A stretch of DNA of 5,275 nt, taken from NCBI GenBank assembly GCA_012511645.1, contig JAAZFP010000086.1, positions 1-5,275 of the forward strand, in the 5' to 3' direction. The notes beneath the pieces were generated by a model. That model did not search any database and was not told the DNA's origin. It saw only the letters and a program-made list of their open reading frames with translations. The translations under genes and the position numbers were made by a program. Below are positions 1-5,065 of this stretch, piece after piece. Every line of letters begins with the position of its first letter. Positions within the stretch are counted from its first letter, which is position 1. Origin of the DNA: Microbacteriaceae bacterium. Lineage in GTDB: Bacteria; Actinomycetota; Actinomycetes; Actinomycetales; Microbacteriaceae.

Positions 1-117
1 AACGTTGAGGCAGTGGCACAGCGGTCTGGCTTTGGTTCAAGTGCGAGCATGCGCCGTGCCCTGGCTGACATTTATCAGCTCAACCCGCGACAACTCCGCA
101 ATCGGCAGACAGAGTGA
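1..117 (+). CDS. AraC-family transcriptional regulator, C-terminal end (partial)
   Basis: This is the 3' end of a gene that begins outside the window. Reading from base 1 gives 38 residues and a TGA stop. The residues VEAVAQRSGFGSSASMRRAL, followed by a short helix ending in LNPRQLRNR, match the second helix-turn-helix of the AraC/XylS DNA-binding domain: an A-x-x-x-G-F turn, then a recognition helix, then the typical 'P.Q.R' ending. The protein would bind DNA as a transcription factor. In many relatives this domain follows an amidase-like GlxA-type sensor, but the sensor is not visible here, so neither ligand nor subfamily can be stated. The next gene starts 90 bp downstream and appears to have its own promoter, so it is probably not in the same operon. 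Confidence is high for AraC family and low for anything finer. Confidence 0.85.
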   Translation, partial: NVEAVAQRSGFGSSASMRRALADIYQLNPRQLRNRQTE

Positions 118-141
118 CTGCGGCCAAAATGCGCGAAGATT

Positions 142-171
142 TCGACAGTTTGCGCACAACGGCGGAATAAT
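142..171 (+). promoter_or_regulatory. Putative sigma-70-type promoter for the three-gene operon
   Basis: A -35-like hexamer TCGACA (142-147, five of six matches to TTGACA) is separated by 18 bp from a -10-like hexamer AATAAT (166-171, five of six matches to TATAAT). The -10 lies in the most AT-rich patch of an otherwise GC-rich gap. Transcription would start near 178-180, giving a leader of about 30 bases before the ATG at 208. A second, weaker possibility is a leaderless start: TAGTGT at 196-201 fits TANNNT and sits the right distance from the ATG, but no -35 partner was found. The spacer also holds GTT-N7-AAC (148-160), a loose inverted repeat too weak to call an operator. Confidence 0.5.
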
Positions 172-207
172 TCGTGTGGCGCGCATCTCTCGTTCTAGTG
201 TCGAGAG

Positions 208-873
208 ATGGACTTCCCTGTGGTGCCTCCGTCAAGCGAGGACGTTGCCAAATCAACGACGACAGAGCCGCCCGAACGCCCGCGTTGGGCCGCGTTTGGT
301 GTGATCCTCGGAACAATTCTTGCGCTCGTCGTTGTCCCATCAGTAGCAGGAGCGGTCATTTCGCCACTGCCGGAGGGCACCGTGGGCGTGTACGAGCGAG
401 TGATGCTGCACGGAGAATTCGAAACCGGCAGTGTGATCGGCGGTTTCATTGCGCCACAGGGGTGGGTGCACGCAGATGCTCCGAGCGGCACAGATGCGGG
501 TGAAGGCTCTGCGCAGAGCTTTCGCACACCGAATGGTGACGCGACGGTAACGGTTTCCGCGCAGGCCATGGTCGAAACCCCAGATGCGCTGCTGAGAGGC
601 GGGGCGCCGGTGGGTGCGGTGGTGGCTCCGATTGTTCGGCTCGAATCAGCTCCGCTGCTCACGGTAGACCTGCTCGAGTACGATCTCGAAGCGGGTGGCG
701 GCGCCAGCCAGCGCATTGCGGTGTGCGAAGTGCTGACCCATACCGCTTGCGTGCTGTTTGAGGTCGAAATGCGGGCTTCTCTTGCGGGTTCCGATGCGGG
801 ACAGGTGTTGCCCGATGTTGCGGCGATGCTAGCGACCACTGAGGTTTTGCCGAGCGTCGAGGTGCATTCATGA
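208..873 (+). CDS. Single-pass membrane protein with external domain, function unknown
   Basis: The family of this 221-residue protein is not recognised. It has a polar, Pro-rich cytoplasmic start (residues 1-26), one strongly hydrophobic segment (about 27-50) with Arg23 and Arg25 on its N-terminal side, and a 170-residue region predicted outside the cell, suggesting N-in/C-out topology. The external part alternates short strand-like stretches and includes a 'GW...F.TPNGDATVTVSA' pattern (about 85-118). It has only two cysteines (173 and 181), which could form a disulfide. ATG 208 is the first start after an in-frame TAG at 196. The only purine-rich run (GAGAG, 203-207) touches the ATG, so initiation is either leaderless-like or at GTG 220 or 223. 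Its TGA overlaps the start of the PrsW-family gene by 4 bp. That coupling, plus the topology, makes it a candidate partner or substrate of the protease; this is inference. Confidence 0.8.
   Translation: MDFPVVPPSSEDVAKSTTTEPPERPRWAAFGVILGTILALVVVPSVAGAVISPLPEGTVGVYERVMLHGEFETGSVIGGFIAPQGWVHADAPSGTDAGEGSAQSFRTPNGDATVTVSAQAMVETPDALLRGGAPVGAVVAPIVRLESAPLLTVDLLEYDLEAGGGASQRIAVCEVLTHTACVLFEVEMRASLAGSDAGQVLPDVAAMLATTEVLPSVEVHS
859..864 (+). promoter_or_regulatory. Ribosome binding site of the PrsW-family gene
   Basis: GAGGTG lies five bases before ATG 870, inside the end of the preceding gene. It fixes the 870 start and, with the ATGA overlap, supports coupled translation. Confidence 0.65.
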
Positions 874-1868
874 GCGCGGTGCGTCAGCCAGAGACGAACG
901 CTATTTCTGCGGGTTCGAAGCGTTCGAAGCGACCCACGCTGTGGCAGCCGAAGCAGCCGGTGTTCTGGCTGTTCGTCGTGTTGCTCGTGCCGAGTGCCCT
1001 TCTCATCGTGCTTCAAGTGGTGCTTGGGGCTCAGAGTGCGGCGGCCGTGGGTGCGGCGATCCTTCTTGCTTTGGTGCAGATCACGCTGTTTGTGCTGGTC
1101 GTGCGGGCAATGCCGCGTTTCAGGCGTCAATCGAGGTCGTTGCGTGTCGCAGCGTTGCTGTGGGGGCTCGTGATTGCTCCGGTGGTTGCAATCAATGCAA
1201 ACACGGGTACGGGTGATCTCTACGGTTCGCTGGGCCTCAACTCTTTGGAAGCTTCTCTTTCGGCACCGGTGAATGAAGATCTCGTTCGACTGCTCGGCGT
1301 GCTGCTCGTGCTGTCACTGGCGCAGACGAAACCTCTCACCGTCATGGATGGGGCAATCTACGGGTTCATCGTCGGGGCGGGATTCGAAATCATCGAGAAC
1401 CTGCTGTACGCCCTGCGCGGTGATGATTTTGCTGCGACGATTTCGGTCGGAATCACTCGCCTGTCGGTTGGGTTTGGGTTGCACGCCCTTTGGACGACCG
1501 TGGCTGGTGCTGCGCTTGCCTACTGTCTGATGCGGCGGCAGCAGGGCCTACCTGGCCGTTGGTGGGTGTTGGTGCCCGCGATCGCGTTGCCGATGCTGTT
1601 GCATGCGGGGTGGGATGCTCCGAACTTCTCAATCATCGAGGCGTTCAAATTGGTGTCGTTCTTTGTGCTCTATGCGCTCAGCGTCGGTGCATTTCTCTGG
1701 GCCGTTCGGTGGGGGAGGCGCAGCGAGTTTGCCTGGTACACGGAACATGGGGGTTCGCCGAAGACGCTGCGTGAGTTCACGCGGTTGCCGCGGAGCGAGC
1801 GGCGCCATCTCGCCACAGCAGCTGTGGCGGGTGCTTCACCGCAAGGAACGGAGGGTGATGTCACATGA
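870..1868 (+). CDS. PrsW-family intramembrane metalloprotease homologue
   Basis: This 332-residue integral membrane protein has about eight hydrophobic segments (roughly 32-52, 55-79, 93-110, 139-151, 158-180, 196-220, 231-247, 259-280). The PrsW motifs appear in order: VNEDLVRLLG (135-143), matching the usual EE..K helix; GAGFEIIENLLY (169-180) with Glu173, Glu176 and Asn177; LHALWT (204-209) with His205; and LLHAGWDA (243-250) with His245. In Bacillus subtilis, PrsW makes the first cut in the single-pass anti-sigma factor RsiW, and conserved Glu and His residues are needed for activity. Here the first motif reads Glu136-Asp137 and the usual Lys is Arg140, a conservative departure. The N-terminus is basic (SKRSKR, 16-21) and a charged cytoplasmic tail of about 50 residues follows the last helix. 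No sigma or anti-sigma gene is in the window, so the substrate is unknown. Both ends overlap neighbours by ATGA. Confidence 0.88.
   Translation: MSAVRQPETNAISAGSKRSKRPTLWQPKQPVFWLFVVLLVPSALLIVLQVVLGAQSAAAVGAAILLALVQITLFVLVVRAMPRFRRQSRSLRVAALLWGLVIAPVVAINANTGTGDLYGSLGLNSLEASLSAPVNEDLVRLLGVLLVLSLAQTKPLTVMDGAIYGFIVGAGFEIIENLLYALRGDDFAATISVGITRLSVGFGLHALWTTVAGAALAYCLMRRQQGLPGRWWVLVPAIALPMLLHAGWDAPNFSIIEAFKLVSFFVLYALSVGAFLWAVRWGRRSEFAWYTEHGGSPKTLREFTRLPRSERRHLATAAVAGASPQGTEGDVT
914..931 (+). repeat. Perfect 9-bp tandem repeat in the PrsW-family gene
   Basis: TTCGAAGCG occurs twice in a row (914-922 and 923-931), in frame. It encodes the basic stretch S-K-R-S-K-R at residues 16-21, just before the first membrane segment, where positive charge helps set topology. 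Confidence 0.8.
1811..1829. repeat. Perfect 9-bp-arm inverted repeat before the methyltransferase gene
   Basis: CGCCACAGC (1811-1819) and its exact reverse complement GCTGTGGCG (1821-1829) flank a single A. In RNA this would fold as an 8-bp stem with a 3-base loop. It lies in codons 314-320 of the PrsW-family gene, 20 bases before the methyltransferase Shine-Dalgarno sequence. No T-run follows, so it is not an intrinsic terminator. It could affect mRNA stability, translation of the next gene, or protein binding, or it may be a by-product of coding an Ala-rich tail in GC-rich DNA. Confidence 0.75.
1850..1858 (+). promoter_or_regulatory. Ribosome binding site of the methyltransferase gene
   Basis: GGAGGGTGA lies six bases before ATG 1865. 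It is close to the ideal anti-16S match GGAGGTGA with one extra G, the best such site in the window, and supports the 1865 start. Confidence 0.7.
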
Positions 1869-3082
1869 CTGGGAGGCCCGCTGCCGCATCCCAGCTGGTG
1901 ACATGGGAACACCTCGGGGTGACGCATCGTGCCATGTGGTGGTCGACAAACGACCGGCCGGTGCCCAGGCGCGTCATCGTCGTTGATGACCGACTCACTG
2001 CGGCGCAAGCGGTGAAGCACGCCTCCCAGGGCACAGCAATGCTGTGGCTCGGAGACTTTCAGAATGCGAGGCAGATGCTGGGCGCCATGGGTCGGCGCAT
2101 CACCAAAAGCGGGCGGGCCCGGGCCGACCGGTCGGAGTTGAATAGTGCATCAGAGCTCAGTGAAGCATCACAGCTGAGTGACGCAGAGGAGTTTTATCGC
2201 ATCCGTCAGGCCAGAGCGCCACGGTCCCGAATGCTGTCGTTGATCCTCGTGCCACTGACATTTGACGAGACAAGCGGTACTGCCACGCTGCCCCTGCCCC
2301 GAGCACCAGAGGTGGGGGCTGCGGTGCACTTTGGGTATCGCGATCAGCCGGGGTTTGGTGACGGCTCTGCCGTGGTGAGTCTGCAAGAACTGACCGGAGT
2401 GCAGGGCGCGCACCAATGGTTCGTAACGGGGGTCGATGTGCCCGCGTTGGGGGCCAAGATTCACCCCCACTACGGCACGTTTATGCCCACCCGGCACGAG
2501 TACGTCGATCTCGTGGCCAGGGCCCCGCTGCCCGATCGAAGCCTTGCGTTTGATATTGGTACTGGCACTGGAGTGTTGGCCGCATTGCTGGTGCGCCGCG
2601 GTGTGGCGAAGGTTGTGGGCACCGATATTCATCAGCGTGCGGTGGACTGCGCCAACGACACCTTCGCTCGCCTGGGCATTCGGGAATCGGCTGAGGCGCG
2701 CCTAGCCGACATGTTTCCTGCAGGACGAGCACCCCTGATCGTCTGCAACCCTCCCTGGTTGCCCGGCAGCGCCGCAACCTCGCTTGATGCGGCCATCTAT
2801 GACCCCGGCAGCACCATGTTGCTGCAATTTCTTGAGGGGCTGCCGCAGCACCTCACCGATGATGGCGAGGGCTGGTTGATCATCTCGGATCTTGCCGAGC
2901 TGCTGGGCCTGCGCAGCCGCCAGATGCTGCTCGACGCAATCGATCGTGCGGGGCTTCGCGTGATTGATCGGCTCGACACGACGCCGACCCACGGTCGGGT
3001 GTCTGACCGTTCAGACGCTCTGCACGCTGCGCGTGCGCGCGAGGTCACTTCGCTGTGGCGGCTGGGAGCGACCAGGTGGTGA
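1865..3082 (+). CDS. Class I SAM-dependent methyltransferase with NPPW motif
   Basis: This 405-residue protein is probably cytoplasmic. The N-terminal half (about 1-215) has a conserved-looking QGTAMLWLGDFQNARQMLGAM block (55-75), and a GAHQW...G.KIHPHYGTFMP block (181-208) leads into the catalytic part. The C-terminal half is a Rossmann-fold methyltransferase: motif I is DIGTGTG (230-236), the acidic residue closing strand 2 is Asp254 in GTDIHQRA, Asp282 fits motif III, and the catalytic motif is NPPW (295-298). NPPY/W motifs mark enzymes that methylate a planar nitrogen, as in RsmC/RlmG-type rRNA, PrmC-type glutamine and N6-adenine enzymes. The layout resembles a widespread, uncharacterised bacterial family, recalled and not searched. 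The C-terminus SD..D.LHAARAREVTSLWRLG (380-401) belongs to the same pattern. Residues 81-107 form a low-complexity linker. ATGA overlap with the protease gene and a strong Shine-Dalgarno sequence support the start. The substrate is unknown. Confidence 0.87.
   Translation: MTGRPAAASQLVTWEHLGVTHRAMWWSTNDRPVPRRVIVVDDRLTAAQAVKHASQGTAMLWLGDFQNARQMLGAMGRRITKSGRARADRSELNSASELSEASQLSDAEEFYRIRQARAPRSRMLSLILVPLTFDETSGTATLPLPRAPEVGAAVHFGYRDQPGFGDGSAVVSLQELTGVQGAHQWFVTGVDVPALGAKIHPHYGTFMPTRHEYVDLVARAPLPDRSLAFDIGTGTGVLAALLVRRGVAKVVGTDIHQRAVDCANDTFARLGIRESAEARLADMFPAGRAPLIVCNPPWLPGSAATSLDAAIYDPGSTMLLQFLEGLPQHLTDDGEGWLIISDLAELLGLRSRQMLLDAIDRAGLRVIDRLDTTPTHGRVSDRSDALHAARAREVTSLWRLGATRW
2132..2185 (+). repeat. 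Degenerate triple 18-bp repeat encoding a hexapeptide linker
   Basis: Residues 90-107 of the methyltransferase read as three hexapeptides: SELNSA, SELSEA, SQLSDA. At DNA level the clearest pair is 2147-2164 against 2165-2182, identical at 15 of 18 positions. Just before it lie two overlapping palindromes, GGCCCGGGCC (2116-2125) and CCGACCGGTCGG (2124-2135). The repeats fall between conserved blocks of the N-terminal domain and probably form a flexible or helical acidic linker that grew by slippage. Confidence 0.7.
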
Positions 3083-3091
3083 GCGATCGGG

Positions 3092-3220
3092 CTATGAGCG
3101 ATGAGGAAGTGTCAGCCACCGGCCCCGAGTGCCGACGAACATGAGCGCAGCTCCCGCAAGTGTGAGCACACTCACGAGGGTGAGGCTGCCGATGGGGGGC
3201 TCTGCGCCGGTTCGTGCGAG
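3092..3220 (-). other. C-terminal cell-wall sorting signal (LARTG + membrane segment + basic tail)
   Basis: Codons at 3220-3206 encode L-A-R-T-G. A hydrophobic segment follows (about residues 615-635), then a short tail with Arg637, Arg639 and Arg646. This is the three-part sortase signal. LAxTG, as opposed to LPxTG, is the established recognition motif of class E sortases in actinobacteria, so covalent attachment to peptidoglycan after cutting between Thr609 and Gly610 is likely. No sortase gene lies in the window. Confidence 0.8.
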
Positions 3221-5035
3221 AGGGTCTGCGGATTCCTCTGGCGATGGATCCGCATCTGGTGTCGGGGTCGGAGACGGGCCAGGCTGCGGACCAGGTGTTG
3301 GCCCGGGGCCCGGTGCCGGAGTCTCAGCAATCGCACGGCCGAGCGCGGGCGGCTCGACAACGAGCCCCGCGATCTCTTGCGCGCGGAAGTAGTCGATGGT
3401 CATTTGGAGGTCGTTGCGTCCGGTGTCGGTGTGGTCTGATCCTTCGGGAAAGACCGCAAGATCATCGCCGCCGTGTGCGAGAAACGAGATCGTGGCGACC
3501 GTGTAATGGGCGACGGGGTCGATTGGCACGCCGCGCAGGGTCATCGAGGTGATGCGCGAGCCAAGCGGTGCATCTGGACGGTAGGTGTAGCTGAAGCCTT
3601 CGGACACACTGAGGTGACGCTTGCGTTCGACGCCCTCGCTCACCGTCCACTGCTGCTCGAGCAATTGCCCCAGCTGCGCGCCCGACAATCGCACCGTCAT
3701 CATCGTGTTGGCGAATGGCTGCACATTTGCGACGTCGCGAAAGGTGACGGTGCCAGCAGGGTGCGCGCCGCCAGAACCATCTGGGGGAGCGCTGAGAAAG
3801 GACAGATCTTCGCGCAGCCCGCCCGCGTTCATCATGCCAATATCGGTACCCGGGATCGACTGCTGGGTGATGTCAGCGATGAGGTTGCCGAGCGATGACT
3901 CAACGCTGCGATCCGTGCCAGGTGGGGTGCCGCCGCGCAGAATGTCGGCGCTGATGCGGCCAACGGGTTCCCGGCCGAGCACGTCGGCTTCGGCGACTGC
4001 GGTTGAGACAATCGTCTCGACGGCAGGATCTGGCGTGAAGTGTGTCTCGCCGGTTGTAGAGTTTGCGAGCGCGATCAGGTCGGTCGACACGCCCGTCAGC
4101 ACTGCGGCGGCGCACGAGGTGTCGAACTCGAAGAGCAGTTTGCCAAGCGCCGCACCATAAAACCCGGCCTGGATCACGGGTCGGTCTGCGATCACGCACT
4201 GGTAAGCCATATGCGTGTGCGCCGAAACGACCGCATCGATGAGCGGGCTTGCCTCGCGCGCGAGCGTGCCAAACGTGCTCTGCTCGGTCGCAATCGCCGC
4301 GCAGTCGGCCGATTGGGCGCCGTCGTGGGCCAGCAACACCGTCGCGTCGACCAGATCGTCGATCTCTGCAGCGACCCTGTTCGCTGCTGCGAGCTGCGAG
4401 GTGAAGGCGACACCGTCAATGAGTGCGGGGTTCACCGAGGTTGCCGTCTGCTCGGTGACGGTGCCGATGAATCCGATCTTGATTCCGTCGCGTTCGACAA
4501 TGGCGTACTCGTTGAGCAGCGGGTCACCGGTCGCCTCATCGCGCACGTTTGCGCCGAGACCATATCGGCCACCGTCGGAGCCGGTGTGGTGGCCGAAACG
4601 GGGCAGTACGCGGTGCACAAGGTCGGCATACCCGCGATCAAACTCGTGGTTGCCGACGGCCGATACGTCAAGACCGGCAAGCGCAAGCGTGTCGATGGTT
4701 GGTGCATCTGCGGCGATGAATGAGGTGAAGGTTGAGGCTCCGACGTTGTCTCCGGCAGATGCGAAGATCGTGGCGGGGTGCTCGGTGCGCAGCGCTGCAA
4801 CGGCCCCCGAAAGCACCGCGGCGCCGGCGATGCCGGGTGACCTCCAGGGATCGGTCTCGATGCGGCCGTGAAAGTCGTTGATGGTCAGCACCTGCACGGT
4901 CGCCGTGTGAGAGCCGGGATCCGCGTGTGCCGCCGGGTGAGACGCCGCGGGTGTGAGCGGAGCAACGAGCGCGAGGGCAAGAACCGGGAGCCCGATGAGT
5001 GTGGCTCGACGGACACGATGAGACATACTGGCCAT
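3092..5035 (-). CDS. Secreted, wall-anchored 5'-nucleotidase / metallophosphatase
   Basis: This 647-residue UshA/5'-nucleotidase-family protein hydrolyses phosphate esters, typically of nucleotides, outside the cell. A signal peptide spans residues 1-38 (basic RVRR, hydrophobic 11-27, likely cut after AHA38). The two-metal phosphatase domain (about 45-305) shows all expected ligands: NDFHG (Asp54, His56), GDN (Asp96), GNHEFD (Asn129, His130), LAHDG (His237) and SAHTH (His273, His275). The 5'-nucleotidase C-terminal domain (about 356-532) has NAGGLRED (403-410), NVQPFANTM (437-445) and FLAHGGDDL (518-526). A Pro-rich stalk (572-599), LARTG (606-610), a membrane segment (about 615-635) and a basic tail follow. 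The substrate among nucleotides is not predictable. ATG 5035 is the first start after the upstream stop; ATG 5026 is an alternative, and neither has a good Shine-Dalgarno sequence. It probably shares a transcript with the LysR-type gene and converges on the methyltransferase gene with a 9-bp gap and no terminator. Confidence 0.93.
   Translation of the reverse strand: MASMSHRVRRATLIGLPVLALALVAPLTPAASHPAAHADPGSHTATVQVLTINDFHGRIETDPWRSPGIAGAAVLSGAVAALRTEHPATIFASAGDNVGASTFTSFIAADAPTIDTLALAGLDVSAVGNHEFDRGYADLVHRVLPRFGHHTGSDGGRYGLGANVRDEATGDPLLNEYAIVERDGIKIGFIGTVTEQTATSVNPALIDGVAFTSQLAAANRVAAEIDDLVDATVLLAHDGAQSADCAAIATEQSTFGTLAREASPLIDAVVSAHTHMAYQCVIADRPVIQAGFYGAALGKLLFEFDTSCAAAVLTGVSTDLIALANSTTGETHFTPDPAVETIVSTAVAEADVLGREPVGRISADILRGGTPPGTDRSVESSLGNLIADITQQSIPGTDIGMMNAGGLREDLSFLSAPPDGSGGAHPAGTVTFRDVANVQPFANTMMTVRLSGAQLGQLLEQQWTVSEGVERKRHLSVSEGFSYTYRPDAPLGSRITSMTLRGVPIDPVAHYTVATISFLAHGGDDLAVFPEGSDHTDTGRNDLQMTIDYFRAQEIAGLVVEPPALGRAIAETPAPGPGPTPGPQPGPSPTPTPDADPSPEESADPLARTGAEPPIGSLTLVSVLTLAGAALMFVGTRGRWLTLPHRS
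3239..3322 (-). other. Pro/Gly-rich stalk coding segment of the nucleotidase
   Basis: Residues 572-599 are almost entirely Pro, Gly, Thr, Ser and Ala in PGP and PTP steps, ending in an acidic patch (DADPSPEE). Such stalks carry enzymes across the wall between the catalytic part and the sorting signal. The DNA is very GC-rich and internally repetitive, so length variation between strains is plausible. Confidence 0.75.
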
Positions 5036-5046
5036 TCTGTCAGGTG

Positions 5047-5064
5047 CAGCACAAGCAGGTGCTG
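5047..5064. repeat. Inverted repeat between the LysR-type gene and the nucleotidase gene
   Basis: CAGCAC (5047-5052) and GTGCTG (5059-5064) are perfect 6-bp arms around a 6-base loop. They fill more than half of the 30-bp gap and abut the LysR-type stop codon. A direct repeat, CAGGTGC (5041-5047 and 5056-5062), overlaps it. There is no T-run on either strand, so a full intrinsic terminator is not supported. It may be a weak attenuator, an operator, or chance. Confidence 0.5.
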
Positions 5065-5065
5065 G

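Noticed and set aside
130..156. TGCGC...GCGCA and CGAA-GAT-TTCG as a terminator for the AraC-family gene
   Set aside because: The stems are only 4-5 bp, the first has a 17-base loop, and no T-run follows. The region is better read as the promoter.
208..873. First operon gene as an RsiW-like anti-sigma factor
   Set aside because: Its cytoplasmic part is about 26 residues, lacks the zinc-binding His/Cys pattern of anti-sigma domains, and no sigma-factor gene is adjacent.
914..928. TTCGAA-GCG-TTCGAA as a possible LexA (SOS) box
   Set aside because: The Gram-positive LexA site is CGAAC-N4-GTTCG, giving six bases between the CGAA and TTCG halves; here there are three. The site is inside a coding region and is explained by a 9-bp tandem repeat.
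195..1130. Long open frame on the reverse strand (311 codons) opposite the first membrane-protein gene
   Set aside because: Its product is rich in Arg, Ser, Thr and His with no recognisable domain. It overlaps two well-supported forward genes and looks like a typical GC-rich antisense shadow.
208..3082. Defence or toxin-antitoxin system made of membrane protein, protease and methyltransferase
   Set aside because: The methyltransferase resembles a housekeeping-type family with no DNA-recognition domain. There is no nuclease, mobile element or change in base composition, so gene order alone does not support it.
3621..4871. Two forward open frames (179 and 218 codons) opposite the nucleotidase gene
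   Set aside because: The reverse frame encodes a complete nucleotidase with all catalytic motifs. The forward products are low-complexity Ser/Ala/Arg/Pro sequences without domains.
5047..5064. Rho-independent terminator after the LysR-type gene
   Set aside because: The stem is 6 bp and no run of T follows on the transcribed strand, so only an inverted repeat is annotated.
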